NCBI GenBank assembly: GCA_965262845.1
Contig: CBDHFX010000002.1
Coordinates: 1,550,001 to 1,614,000 of the forward strand
Direction: 5' to 3'
From: ECT2AJA-044 sp965262845
GTDB lineage: Bacteria; Bacteroidota; Bacteroidia; Flavobacteriales; ECT2AJA-044
DNA: 64,000 nt
This document shows, piece after piece, positions 1 to 8,944 of the stretch (positions are counted from its first letter, which is position 1; every line of letters begins with the position of its first letter). Below the pieces are notes generated by a model that was not told where the DNA came from, did not search any database, and worked only from the letters and a program-made list of their open reading frames with translations. The translations under genes and the position numbers were made by a program.

Positions 1-39
1 CGGCTGAAGAAAATATGGGACGAAGTAGTTAAGGGGTAG
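1..39 (+). CDS. C-terminal end of an upstream gene (partial)
   Basis: Frame 1 is open from the first base and ends at a TAG at 37-39; the last residues read RLKKIWDEVVKG. Only 12 codons are visible, so the product cannot be recognised. In many Bacteroidota psd is preceded by cdsA, which would fit, but nothing in these residues proves it. Confidence 0.3.
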   Translation, partial: RLKKIWDEVVKG

Positions 40-85
40 GCTGAGAAAAATATCCTGCCGATTTCACAAAAAAAATCACACTTTC

Positions 86-754
86 ATGATCCACAGGGAA
101 GGATATACCATCGTTGCAGGAGCACTTATGGGAGTAATCATATTCTCATGGGGGCTCAACAGCCTGCACGACATCTACGGGATAAAAATACTCACAACCC
201 TTGCATTGTGGGGGGTGTTTTTCCTGATCCTCCGGTTCTTCCGGAACCCCCGGAGGAATGTGGACCAGCATCAGCCGAATGAGGTAATCGCTCCGGCAGA
301 TGGCAAAGTGTTGGAGATCAGGGAGACCGAAGAAAAGGAGTACCTGAAGGATCGGCGCATTCAGGTGAGTATTTTTTTGTCACCGCTTGACGTGCATGTA
401 AACCGAAACCCCATTGGCGGTGAGGTCAGGTATGCAGCATACCACAAGGGTAAATACCTCGTAGCCTGGCACCCCAAATCATCTGCCGAAAATGAGCATA
501 CCACAGTAGTGATCGAGAACGAAAACGGGCCCATCCTCTTTCGCCAGATCGCGGGAGCTGTCGCACGCCGCATCAAATATTACGTACAAGCCGGAGATCA
601 GGTGCAGCAGGCACATGAAATGGGGTTTATCAAATTCGGTTCCCGGGTTGACGTTTTTGTTCCACTCAACGCTGAGATACTGGTCGAAAAAGGTCAAAAG
701 ACCCGCGGAGGCGAAACGGTCCTGGCCCGGCTCACTCCGCAAACCGCATCATGA
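86..754 (+). CDS. psd: phosphatidylserine decarboxylase, short (Psd-related) type
   Basis: Makes phosphatidylethanolamine by decarboxylating phosphatidylserine at the membrane. The 222 residues match the short family. Two hydrophobic stretches lie near residues 8-23 and 33-52, a conserved APADGK motif near 70, and DVHVNR near 102-107. The self-cleavage site is FGSR, where Ser186 after Gly185 becomes the pyruvoyl cofactor. The ATG at 86 begins the full-length protein. It converges on hutH, with about 40 bases between them. The upstream partial frame may be in the same operon. Confidence 0.93.
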   Translation: MIHREGYTIVAGALMGVIIFSWGLNSLHDIYGIKILTTLALWGVFFLILRFFRNPRRNVDQHQPNEVIAPADGKVLEIRETEEKEYLKDRRIQVSIFLSPLDVHVNRNPIGGEVRYAAYHKGKYLVAWHPKSSAENEHTTVVIENENGPILFRQIAGAVARRIKYYVQAGDQVQQAHEMGFIKFGSRVDVFVPLNAEILVEKGQKTRGGETVLARLTPQTAS

Positions 755-793
755 AAGCAATGGAGCATCGCAGTCCGCATGGCCAAATACTGC

Positions 794-2299
794 TTAGGAA
801 GCAAAGAGCAGCTCCGGGTCAATTGGCGTACTGCGCATGAATTCAAGTGTTTTCTGAATATCCGCTCCCAGGAAACGGTCATCTTCAACGAAAGGCACCT
901 TTTCGCGATATTGGGCCAGCAACTTTTCGGGCAACGAACCCGTTTTCGCTGGCCTGCGGAATTCAATAGCCTGGGCCGCACTCATCCACTCGATCGCCAG
1001 GATCCGCTCCAGATTGCCGAGCACGTGCACCAGTTTCGTAGCACCGTTCGCACCCATACTCACATGGTCTTCCTGACCATTACTCGAAACAATGGAGTCC
1101 ACAGAGGCTGGCGAACAAAGCTGTTTATTCTGGCTCACAATGCTCGCCGCTGTGTATTGCGGTATCATAAACCCACTGTTGAGTCCGGGATGGGCAACCA
1201 GAAACTCGGGTAAGCCGCGCAATCCGCTTACGAGCTGGTATGTTCTGCGTTCCGAAATGTTTCCGAGCTCTGCCATAGCAATGGCCAAAAAATCAAGCGC
1301 CAGGGCAATGGGCTGACCGTGAAAGTTCCCGGCCGAAATAATTTGGTCTTCATCAATAAAAATAGTCGGGTTGTCTGTGACGGAATTGATCTCGGTCAAA
1401 ATCACCTTGGCAGCATGCCTGAGGGTATCCTTGGAAGCGCCATGGACCTGCGGAATGCAGCGGAATGAGTAAGGATCCTGCACATGCGCTTTTGTTTGCG
1501 CAGCCAGTTCGCTGTCTTCCAGGATCTCGCGAAACCGGGCAGCCGTGTCGATCTGTCCCTGATGGGGACGTACGAGCTGGATTAGCTCATGGAAGGGGCC
1601 GACGCAGCCATCAAAGGCGTCCAGGCTCAAGGCACCGCAGAGATCGGCCCAGTAGTTTAGCCGGTACGATGCAAAAAGAGCGTACAGGCCGTGCGCACTC
1701 ATAAACTGGGTGCCATTCAGTAGGGCCAGTCCCTCTTTGGAACGCAGCCTGATGGCTTCCCAGCCGAGGGATTCCAATGCTTCGGCCGAACTCATGTGCT
1801 GTCCGCGAAATAGTACTTCGCCCTGACCGATGAGAGGGAGTGAGAGATGGGCGAGCGGGGCCAGGTCGCCACTGGCACCGAGAGAACCCTGCTCAAATAC
1901 CACCGGGATCATCTCCTCATTGTACATATTGGCCAATCGCTCCACGGTAGACAGCTGAACGCCACTGTAGCCAAGTGCCAGGGCATGGATCTTGAGGAGC
2001 ATCATAAGCCGAATGATGCCGGCATCCACTTTGTCACCGGTGCCACAGGCATGCGACATAACCAGGTTGACCTGTAGCTGCTCTATATGCTCCTGGGAAA
2101 TGGAAACCCTGCACAGGCTTCCAAAGCCGGTGTTGACCCCGTAGATAGGGTCATCGGCAGACCGGATCCTTTTGTCCAGATATGTTCGGCAATTGGTAAT
2201 ACGTTCCTTAGCCCGGTCAGACAGGGCAATATGCTGACGCTCGTTCCAAACCCTGAAAAGGGTGAGGAGGTCCAAGGGCTCCGGACTGATTTCGAACAT
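794..2299 (-). CDS. hutH: histidine ammonia-lyase (HAL/PAL family)
   Basis: Non-oxidative deamination of histidine to urocanate. The protein has 501 residues, the usual size. Ala142-Ser143-Gly144 in GSLGASGDLAPLAHLSL form the MIO cofactor, at the same numbers as in classical HutH. Tyr53 lies in IYGVNTGFG. His83 in MSHACGTG is the position that favours histidine (or tyrosine) over phenylalanine. No other hut genes are next to it, so a tyrosine ammonia-lyase or aminomutase role cannot be excluded. It is transcribed alone, with convergent psd downstream and the DUF4625 gene upstream on the same strand. Confidence 0.92.
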   Translation of the reverse strand: MFEISPEPLDLLTLFRVWNERQHIALSDRAKERITNCRTYLDKRIRSADDPIYGVNTGFGSLCRVSISQEHIEQLQVNLVMSHACGTGDKVDAGIIRLMMLLKIHALALGYSGVQLSTVERLANMYNEEMIPVVFEQGSLGASGDLAPLAHLSLPLIGQGEVLFRGQHMSSAEALESLGWEAIRLRSKEGLALLNGTQFMSAHGLYALFASYRLNYWADLCGALSLDAFDGCVGPFHELIQLVRPHQGQIDTAARFREILEDSELAAQTKAHVQDPYSFRCIPQVHGASKDTLRHAAKVILTEINSVTDNPTIFIDEDQIISAGNFHGQPIALALDFLAIAMAELGNISERRTYQLVSGLRGLPEFLVAHPGLNSGFMIPQYTAASIVSQNKQLCSPASVDSIVSSNGQEDHVSMGANGATKLVHVLGNLERILAIEWMSAAQAIEFRRPAKTGSLPEKLLAQYREKVPFVEDDRFLGADIQKTLEFMRSTPIDPELLFAS

Positions 2300-2348
2300 A
2301 GACCATTAATTCTATGCGGCAAAACGCAGTATAACAGATCCGCAACGA

Positions 2349-3137
2349 TCAATTGTAGTGTATGACTCCCTCCACCGAACTGATGTTTTCGTCACTGTCC
2401 ACAGCTGTGATCTCGATCTTTAGACGCAGGGGATCCTGACCAAAAACGGACTGTTCAAATAGCAGGGGAGGCAAATCACCCAGATCATACAGATCTGTTC
2501 CCATCCCTTCCAGATCCACATCCTCTTCGTAGTAAACGGTACCGTTTTCACTCTCCACAACGACCACTATTTCGTGGATCTCATCATTGTCGGTCACCGT
2601 CCCCTCAAAAGCTAAGATTTCCCCGAAATGAAAATACGACCCATTTTCCATATCAGGCGTAATGACATCAATAACAGCCATATCCGAATTGCGCACCCAG
2701 AAATCCACTTCGCGAAGATCTCCATTGTTCCCTGCAGCATCAACAACCTGTAAAACAGCATGATAGGGGCCGGCTGTTGCATCTTCCGGCACCTCAAAGG
2801 TTTCGGTCAACTCGGCATTCTTCCCCCCCACATCAACGATCCGAACGGTTTCCCAGGGTGTTCCCGCTAATTTTTCATGCCCGTGTCCGTCAAACAGGTC
2901 ATGGATCTCGAATTTCACCTGCTTCAGGGCCTCATTATCACTAACTGTGGCCCCCACCCTCAAGTTTTCACCGGCCAGCACTTCATTTGGCTGTACCGAC
3001 AACGCGTCAATCATCGGAGCGGTCGTATCCTCATCATCCGAGTTACACCCTGCAAATACCACCAGCAGCACGCATCCCAGCCAAATATTCCTTTTTATCA
3101 TAATACTTCTTTTTATCATAATATTCGTTTTTACCAT
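2349..3137 (-). CDS. DUF4625-type lipoprotein
   Basis: Putative outer-membrane or periplasmic lipoprotein with a hydrophobic signal and lipobox VFAGC. The mature part contains two Ig-like segments with a His-rich GHGHE stretch between them. This resembles the Bacteroidota DUF4625 family, which is often found beside TonB receptors. The first ATG overlaps the receptor stop (ATGGTAA), implying translational coupling. Two more in-frame ATGs follow at residues 7 and 13, inside an 18-base direct repeat, and the third (MIKRNIWLG) gives the most typical lipoprotein signal. The function is unknown; from the pairing I infer that it helps the receptor capture its ligand. Confidence 0.7.
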   Translation of the reverse strand: MVKTNIMIKRSIMIKRNIWLGCVLLVVFAGCNSDDEDTTAPMIDALSVQPNEVLAGENLRVGATVSDNEALKQVKFEIHDLFDGHGHEKLAGTPWETVRIVDVGGKNAELTETFEVPEDATAGPYHAVLQVVDAAGNNGDLREVDFWVRNSDMAVIDVITPDMENGSYFHFGEILAFEGTVTDNDEIHEIVVVVESENGTVYYEEDVDLEGMGTDLYDLGDLPPLLFEQSVFGQDPLRLKIEITAVDSDENISSVEGVIHYN

Positions 3138-5392
3138 TTAAAATAGAGTTGTGCCACCCAGTTACGTCCGGGCTCAGGCAAATGTAAAAATCGGTACCTA
3201 CTCAGATGTTGTAAGTAGTCCGTATTTAAGATGTTCCTACATTCAACGCGCAATCCCCACAAAATATTGTCTTTGGACCATTCATTGCCTACGGCAAGAT
3301 GGACCATATGGTAGTCCGGGGTTGGTTTTTCGTTGCGGTCAACCTGATTCTGCGCACCGGTGTAACGGTATTGCACCTCCGTTTCCCAGTCCTCCGAACC
3401 GAAGAGGTGTAAGTGCCATTCGCGTTTCCAACGGGCCAGGGCGCTAAACGGCGGCATAAAGGGAAGGGGCAGGTTATCGTCCATATTGAACCCATAAACG
3501 TATTCCATCCCTATATCTACGGACTCTATTGCTCTCGGCAGCCAGGTTATCATTGCTTCGGCACCGGTATGCACCGCCCTGGTCTGCCCGTATCGGAATA
3601 TTTGCCCGGCTTCAGGCAATAAGGAAAATTCCGCGGTCGGACGCAAAAACAGGAAGTTGGTAAAATAATTAAAATAAGGGCTCAGCTCAAAGCGCCCCTT
3701 CCGATTCGTGTAAACAGCCTCCAGGTCGAATTGGTACCCGATCTCGGGGCGATTCGCTGAACTTCCGATCTCGTGTCGAAAAGTCCCGTGGTGAACCCCG
3801 TTCGCTGCCAGCTCAGCTATGTTGGGAGCCCGGAAAGTGCGCGCCACATTGAACCGGGTGGTGAACAGATCGCTCCAGTGGTACCTCCAGCCGAAGGCTG
3901 CACTCACATTTTGGTAGCTCACCTCCTGCCCAGGCCCATACCGTGCCACATCAAAGCGGATACCGGCGTTAAGGGTGTAGCGGGTAAAGGTCCATTCATC
4001 CAGGTAGTAAACGCCGCCGAGGATGCGCTCGTAGCTGGGGATCAAAAATTCGAATCCGTCGTGCCGGTTAACCTGGTACTCGGCCTGAACACCCCATTGG
4101 TGCTTGTGCTGGCCTGAATACAGAAAGCCCCTCGTGTTCAGAGTAGCAGTGCGGAGGTCAAGGTCAAGCGCAAGAGAATTGTCCGGATCCGTGGTATCGC
4201 CGTGAAGGTGTGGCACGGAATGCTCCTCCCGCTGGTTCTTCTGGTATCCCATATCTGTGATCCACTGCCAGCGTTGGCCCTGATAGCGATGATGGGCACT
4301 CACCCGGAGGTGGCTGTTGTGCTGGTAGGGAAGATCAATGTTGCGCCGGTCGCCATCGTCAGCCAGGTTGTATGCCCGCGGGATACCAATAGCCCCCGGG
4401 AAAATGCCTGTTCGCTGTTCGTAGTAGCTCAGCCTGCCCTTAAAACGGTGCTCGCGGTATAAGGCCCCGGCGGCGATCTGCCCGCTGACCTGCTGACCGG
4501 AGGTGTTCTTCAACTGCCTGTTTCCGATCGGAAGCACGTACGTATTGTAGACAAATGTATCAGCCGGAACGCTGTAGTCGCCAAAATCCTGTCCCGAGAG
4601 ACGCCCGCGCAGCCAGATCCTCTCGCCCCGGTAAGCGGTCTGAGCCGTCACGCCGATACTTTGGTTTACGGATTGATACAAGCCCGTGGCTTCTCCACTC
4701 CACCTGGCGGTGGGAAGCGTGGCCGGCCGCAGGTTCACAACTCCGCCCGTGGCATCAGGTCCATAGGCCAGGGCCTGAGCCCCCCTGACAACCTCAACCT
4801 CTTCCACACTGAACGGATCAATGTCGAGCCCGTGATCCATTCCCCATTGCTGCCCCTCCTGTTTGATCCCGTGATCGTTAACCTGTATCCGGGTACCCAA
4901 AAAACCCCTGATCACCGGCTTCCCAATACCTACACCGGTGTTCATGGACTGCACACCGGGGATACTGAGCAGGGTGGCAGACAGGGTGTTCGACCAGTTT
5001 TGGCGCAGTTTTTCCCGGTCGGCCAGCACCACGGTGGCGCTTGAGGAAATGGCAGCGCTTTTTCGTTCCACAGAGACCGTTACTTCATCAATGGAATAGC
5101 TTTCGGGATCCAAAGGGATCCGCAAACTGTCCGGGATCGTGGTCCATTCGGCATGAGCATGCCGATACCCAATGGCCTGAACGTGCACGTGAAAGGGTAC
5201 GTCGTGCACCGAAATAATAAAGTAGCCGTTCTCATCGGCAGTCCCACTCTCATGATCATGCCCGTACTGGATCAGGGCAAAAGGCACACCCTTGCCGGTT
5301 TTGTCATCAACAACCCGTCCCGGAACAGGCGTTTGCCCGCAGGCCATCCAGCCCGAGAGCAGCAGCATTCCAAATACCGGCCCGCGTTGCAT
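3131..5392 (-). CDS. TonB-dependent receptor with carboxypeptidase-like N-terminal domain
   Basis: Outer-membrane active transporter of about 753 residues. The order is signal peptide (MQRGPVFGMLLLSGWMACGQ), a carboxypeptidase-regulatory-like beta domain beginning VPGRVVDDKTGKGVPFA, the plug (IPGVQSMN, then VIRGFLGTRIQV and VEEVEVVRGAQALAYG), and a beta-barrel ending LYFKW. The N-terminal domain is unusually His-rich (YGHDHE, HVHVQ, HAHAEW), and the plug has QQWGMDHGLDID, as in receptors tentatively linked to zinc or other metals. A longer frame from 5452 overlaps hisS, so I chose the ATG at 5392, one base past the hisS stop. It forms an operon with the DUF4625 lipoprotein. The ligand assignment is inference. 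Confidence 0.88.
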   Translation of the reverse strand: MQRGPVFGMLLLSGWMACGQTPVPGRVVDDKTGKGVPFALIQYGHDHESGTADENGYFIISVHDVPFHVHVQAIGYRHAHAEWTTIPDSLRIPLDPESYSIDEVTVSVERKSAAISSSATVVLADREKLRQNWSNTLSATLLSIPGVQSMNTGVGIGKPVIRGFLGTRIQVNDHGIKQEGQQWGMDHGLDIDPFSVEEVEVVRGAQALAYGPDATGGVVNLRPATLPTARWSGEATGLYQSVNQSIGVTAQTAYRGERIWLRGRLSGQDFGDYSVPADTFVYNTYVLPIGNRQLKNTSGQQVSGQIAAGALYREHRFKGRLSYYEQRTGIFPGAIGIPRAYNLADDGDRRNIDLPYQHNSHLRVSAHHRYQGQRWQWITDMGYQKNQREEHSVPHLHGDTTDPDNSLALDLDLRTATLNTRGFLYSGQHKHQWGVQAEYQVNRHDGFEFLIPSYERILGGVYYLDEWTFTRYTLNAGIRFDVARYGPGQEVSYQNVSAAFGWRYHWSDLFTTRFNVARTFRAPNIAELAANGVHHGTFRHEIGSSANRPEIGYQFDLEAVYTNRKGRFELSPYFNYFTNFLFLRPTAEFSLLPEAGQIFRYGQTRAVHTGAEAMITWLPRAIESVDIGMEYVYGFNMDDNLPLPFMPPFSALARWKREWHLHLFGSEDWETEVQYRYTGAQNQVDRNEKPTPDYHMVHLAVGNEWSKDNILWGLRVECRNILNTDYLQHLSRYRFLHLPEPGRNWVAQLYFKW

Positions 5393-5393
5393 A

Positions 5394-6770
5394 TCAGGCG
5401 TTCCGGATGCGCTTAAGCACCTCTTCCGGAGTACTTTCGGTTTGCTGTCCACTGCGCATATCCTTCAGGGCCATACGGCCCGATCCCATTTCCTGACTTC
5501 CAACCACAGCCACGAACGGAATGGCTTTCCGGTCGGCATAGCTCATCTGCTTTTTCATCCTGGCTGTTTCCGGATACACTTCGCACCGCACGCCCGAGGC
5601 CCTCAGCTCTTTGGCCCATTTCAGGCATTGAACAGCTTCCTCCGTTCCGAAATGCACGAACAGCAACTGCGTTTCATTGTCCACCGCATCCGGGAACCGG
5701 CCGAGCTGTTCCAGTACGAGGTAAATGCGGTCAAGCCCGAAACTGATCCCCACGCCGGGCATTTCACTTCCGCCAAAGGCGCCTGTAAGATCGTCGTACC
5801 GCCCACCTCCGCCGACCGATCCCAGCTCCACTTCCGTGGAAACCACCTCAAAGATGGGGCCGGTATAGTAATTCAGGCCCCGTGCCAGGGTCACATCCCA
5901 CCGCAAGGTGGCGCGTCGCAAGCCCAGCTCTGTTGCCGTTGAAAAGAGAAAACGCATATCGTTCAGGGCCTCACGGCCCGATGCGAAACCGCCGAGCATG
6001 GTATCAAGCACGTCAAACTGCGCACCGAAGTCGGCTGGCATGTCAAAAAGGGGGGTGAGCTGCGCGATGGCCCGCTGGGAGATGCCGCGTTCGCGCCATT
6101 CGCTTTTGACCCCTTCGCGACCGATCTTGTCGAGTTTGTCGAGGGCCACGGTCAGGTCAGCAAGCTTTTCCGGTGCTCCGATCAGCTCGGACAGCGCGGT
6201 AAGGATGCCACGGTGGTTCACGCGGATCTCGACCCCGAGTCCCAACCGGTCAAAGACCTCGTCGTAAATATGTACAAAATCCACCTCCTGGAGCAAGCTC
6301 CTGCATCCGACCACGTCGGCATCGCACTGATGAAATTCCTGGTAGCGCCCTTTCTGTGGCCGGTCAGCGCGCCAAACGGGCTGTATCTGGTAGCGCCTGA
6401 AGGGAAGCGTAAATTCGTTCCGGTGCATCACAACGTATCGGGCAAAGGGCACGGTAAGATCGTAGCGAAGCCCTCTCTTTGAAATATTTTCCGTAACTTT
6501 ACTTAAGTCCTCTGCAAGGGGGTTGCTGCTTCGGTCGCGGAACGGGCTCAGGTAGTCCCCGTTGTTGAGAATCTTAAAGATAAGCCGGTCACCTTCCTCT
6601 CCGTATTTGCCCAGAAGGGTCGTCAGGTTTTCAAAACCCGGTGTTTCGATGGGTTGAAAACCGTAGGACTCAAAGATCGTGCGAATGGTCTGTATAATAT
6701 ATTGGCGCCTGTGGACTTCGGTCGGACCGAAATCTCTGGTTCCCTTCGGAAGTGATGGTTTCTGGGCCAT
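5394..6770 (-). CDS. hisS: histidyl-tRNA synthetase
   Basis: Class II synthetase that charges tRNA-His, about 458 residues. Visible motifs are LPKGTRDF at the start, RYDLTVPFARYV, motif 2 (QPVWRADRPQKGRYQEFHQC), the HisRS signature GLNYYTGPIFEV, GGGGRYDDL, and motif 3 GVGISFGLDRI, followed by an anticodon-binding domain. The ORF extends six residues further upstream, but the ATG at 6770 (MAQKPSLPKGTRDF) matches the family start. The TonB receptor gene starts almost immediately downstream. Confidence 0.96.
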   Translation of the reverse strand: MAQKPSLPKGTRDFGPTEVHRRQYIIQTIRTIFESYGFQPIETPGFENLTTLLGKYGEEGDRLIFKILNNGDYLSPFRDRSSNPLAEDLSKVTENISKRGLRYDLTVPFARYVVMHRNEFTLPFRRYQIQPVWRADRPQKGRYQEFHQCDADVVGCRSLLQEVDFVHIYDEVFDRLGLGVEIRVNHRGILTALSELIGAPEKLADLTVALDKLDKIGREGVKSEWRERGISQRAIAQLTPLFDMPADFGAQFDVLDTMLGGFASGREALNDMRFLFSTATELGLRRATLRWDVTLARGLNYYTGPIFEVVSTEVELGSVGGGGRYDDLTGAFGGSEMPGVGISFGLDRIYLVLEQLGRFPDAVDNETQLLFVHFGTEEAVQCLKWAKELRASGVRCEVYPETARMKKQMSYADRKAIPFVAVVGSQEMGSGRMALKDMRSGQQTESTPEEVLKRIRNA

Positions 6771-6831
6771 GCAGAAAAGTTTGTGCAAATATCGGAAACT
6801 CTTTCTGCCTGTTCCGGGCTACTAAAGGTGA

Positions 6832-7518
6832 TCAGCGATACTCTTCCTTCAGCTTGTCGGCAAACACCTTCTTTAATTTCTCCACCTTTGGATTGATCAC
6901 ATAGGTGCAATAGGACTGTGATTTGTTGAGGTTGTAGTAGTTTTGGTGGTAGTCCTCAGCCGCATAAAAGGACTTGAACTCCGAGATCTCTGTAACGATC
7001 GGATCCGGAAAGACGCCTTCTGCATTGAGCTGTTGCCTGTAGTGCCTGGCCTTTGAGCACTGCTCTTCGTTATGGCAGAAGATCACGCTGCGATACTGCG
7101 TTCCCACATCGGCTCCCTGGCGATTCATGGTCGTAGGGTCGTGTGTTTGCCAAAAAACCTCCAGCAGTTCGTCATAAGTGATCACCGCAGGATCGTAGGT
7201 CAGCTGGATCACCTCGGCATGACCCGTTCGGCCGGTTGTGACCTCCCGGTACGCCGGATCCCTGACCTTACCGCCGGAATAGCCGCTACGCACACTTTCC
7301 ACACCTCTGAGCCGCTGAAAAACAGCTTCCACACACCAAAAACACCCGGCTCCGAAGGTTGCCGTTTCCAAAATTCCAGGTTGTTCCTGCATGGATCTGT
7401 CCTCCAATCGTTCTATGTTACTGAATACCGCTTCGGCCGCAGGGCCCGTTTGGCCGAAGGCCGCCAGGCTGAAGGTCAGCGCCCCGAATATACCTGTTCG
7501 TTTCTTCATTTGGGTCAT
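6832..7518 (-). CDS. msrA: peptide methionine-S-sulfoxide reductase MsrA, exported form
   Basis: Repairs S-methionine sulfoxide. The core begins TATFGAGCFWCVEAVF, where Cys59 in GCFWC is catalytic, and continues with VRSGYSGG, YRSVIFC and YYNLNKSQSYC. An extra N-terminus of about 48 residues with a hydrophobic segment (FGALTFSLAAFGQ) looks like a signal peptide, so the enzyme probably acts in the periplasm. It starts at ATG 7518, or the in-frame ATG three codons later. Confidence 0.93.
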   Translation of the reverse strand: MTQMKKRTGIFGALTFSLAAFGQTGPAAEAVFSNIERLEDRSMQEQPGILETATFGAGCFWCVEAVFQRLRGVESVRSGYSGGKVRDPAYREVTTGRTGHAEVIQLTYDPAVITYDELLEVFWQTHDPTTMNRQGADVGTQYRSVIFCHNEEQCSKARHYRQQLNAEGVFPDPIVTEISEFKSFYAAEDYHQNYYNLNKSQSYCTYVINPKVEKLKKVFADKLKEEYR

Positions 7519-7530
7519 TTTTAGCTACTC

Positions 7531-7551
7531 AAAACCAGTGCCTCACGGCAC
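7531..7551 (-). terminator. weak terminator-like hairpin
   Basis: On the minus strand GTGCC-GTGA-GGCAC is followed by TGGTTTT. It lies downstream of the MNT/HEPN genes and just upstream of msrA. The stem is only 5 bp, so this is tentative. The rest of 7552-7720 holds another short GC hairpin near 7567-7585 and no convincing gene. Confidence 0.3.
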
Positions 7552-7720
7552 GATGAGCCAATCGCCCCACTTAAGGGGCTCCTTACTCACTGTTTGAGAC
7601 CTTCATTCATCAAACGCCTTTCCTACCCTTTTTCGTACAGGAACTTCGCTCCGGCTACGCCTCCGCCCAGGCACCAGGGCGATAAAAGTGCAAAGTTGGG
7701 GATTATTTTTGTGGCAGCTA

Positions 7721-8050
7721 CTACCTGATCCGGCCATCTTGCCTCGTATCCAGCAGCACTTCGTGTTTTTCCATAATGTTTTTATGAAAGTTTTCGGGGA
7801 GGTTATTCCAGTCAAATACCTGTATGAGAATAGGTATGTTTGATTCGCTAAGCTCTTTTTTGAATTGCATGAGCTCGGCCGGATCAATCCCTACCAGGTT
7901 ATGGCTACGCAGAACAATGTCCAGATCGCTGGCATCGTGGGCGTTGCCATCCATCACGCGACTGCCATAGATCCATATCTCCAGCGGTGTGCGAAAGCTG
8001 TTACGGGCAATGGCAATAAGCCGTTTTTTGTCCTTATCGCGCAGCCGCAT
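7721..8050 (-). CDS. minimal nucleotidyltransferase (MNT), antitoxin-type partner of HEPN
   Basis: Small nucleotidyltransferase fold of 109 residues. The signature is YGSR (Gly29-Ser30), then DLD (Asp42, Asp44), with a third acidic residue in QVFDW near 80. That is the complete active-site triad expected of MntA-like enzymes, which in studied pairs AMPylate and silence the HEPN toxin. A longer frame starts at 8086, but MRLRDKDKKR at 8050 fits the family better. It overlaps the end of the HEPN gene by 17 bases, so the two are co-translated. Confidence 0.85.
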   Translation of the reverse strand: MRLRDKDKKRLIAIARNSFRTPLEIWIYGSRVMDGNAHDASDLDIVLRSHNLVGIDPAELMQFKKELSESNIPILIQVFDWNNLPENFHKNIMEKHEVLLDTRQDGRIR

Positions 8051-8462
8051 CGTGCCTGTTGATGAGGTCCACCAAAGCGTGGGCATCGCGAATAAATGCT
8101 GGCATCAGGGTTAGTGTCTGTTCGGCAAACCCCTTACCGTAATCGTGGGCGGTGTCGTTGCGATTATCCCGGTATATCAACCAGCGCTCCACATCTTCGA
8201 TCGTCATCAGTCCATGATTGCCCGCCTGACGAAAGATATCTTTGAAATATAATTCGTCTACGGCTCTTGCACTGTGAAAATAGGGCTTGAGGCATTTTTT
8301 CAATAGCCTGCCCGCCTGTTCCAGAATAATCTCAAATTCCTTGATAATGCCGCTGCGACACAGATCAAAGGCAATGTCGTCCCGATCATATTCATTGAGC
8401 TGCTGCAGGCCCAGTTCCAGGGTCTTGATACACCGTTCCAAAAAGCGGGTGTCGATCGTCAT
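8034..8462 (-). CDS. HEPN-domain protein, HI0074-like nucleotidyltransferase partner (putative RNase toxin)
   Basis: An all-helical protein of 142 residues with the motif RNDTAHDY (Arg101, His106, Tyr108). This is the R-x4-H-x-Y signature of HEPN ribonuclease toxins of the HEPN/MNT system. The family was first described as nucleotidyltransferase substrate-binding proteins (HI0074). It sits upstream of and overlaps the MNT gene. The pair lies next to the tRNA-Ala gene, a common position for acquired cassettes. The intact motif suggests an active toxin; activity is inferred. Confidence 0.85.
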   Translation of the reverse strand: MTIDTRFLERCIKTLELGLQQLNEYDRDDIAFDLCRSGIIKEFEIILEQAGRLLKKCLKPYFHSARAVDELYFKDIFRQAGNHGLMTIEDVERWLIYRDNRNDTAHDYGKGFAEQTLTLMPAFIRDAHALVDLINRHDAAAR

Positions 8463-8671
8463 GATATTATCTTACCAATAAAAGAGGCCTGAACAAATCC
8501 TGCTGGTTTTGCACGACATTTTTCCCCAACATGACTGCAAGGTTTTGATCTCAAATTGCGCATCTTCCTGCAATATCAACCGCATATTAAACCCATTTTG
8601 TGTTGAACTATCAATAACCTGGGCTTTTGTTATTCAGGAGCGACCCAATTAAGTGTTTCAGGAGGGTTTAG

Positions 8672-8745
8672 TGGAGCTAAGGGGATTCGAACCCCTGACC
8701 CCTTGCATGCCATGCAAGTGCTCTGGCCAGCTGAGCTATAGCCCC
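8672..8745 (-). tRNA. tRNA-Ala (anticodon GGC)
   Basis: A 74-base cloverleaf can be drawn on the minus strand. The acceptor GGGGCTA pairs with TAGCTCC, including the G3-U70 alanine identity pair. The D arm is GCTC...GAGC, the anticodon stem CTTGC/GCAAG encloses loop ATGGCAT (anticodon GGC), and the T arm is AGGGG-TTCGAAT-CCCCT. The discriminator is A73. The 3' CCA is not encoded. Confidence 0.96.
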
Positions 8746-8944
8746 ATTGCGAAAGGCAAATTTATTACTTTCTGCAGAATTCCTGTATAGCATGCTGCTT
8801 TGTGATCCGAATTGCCTTATGCCCAAAGTTGCTTCGGGTTCGGAAAGACATAATTTGATTGTCTGATTTAAACGTTCTGTTATCAGGCTTAAAAGACAGC
8901 TTTCATACACCCCTTACGGGACAGTGGCAAGAAAACATAAAGCG

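Noticed and set aside
5292..5942. 216-codon plus-strand frame over hisS and the TonB receptor start
   Set aside because: Antisense shadow of hisS with no recognisable motif.
8677..8910. 77-codon minus-strand frame overlapping tRNA-Ala
   Set aside because: It reads through the tRNA gene, which has a complete cloverleaf.
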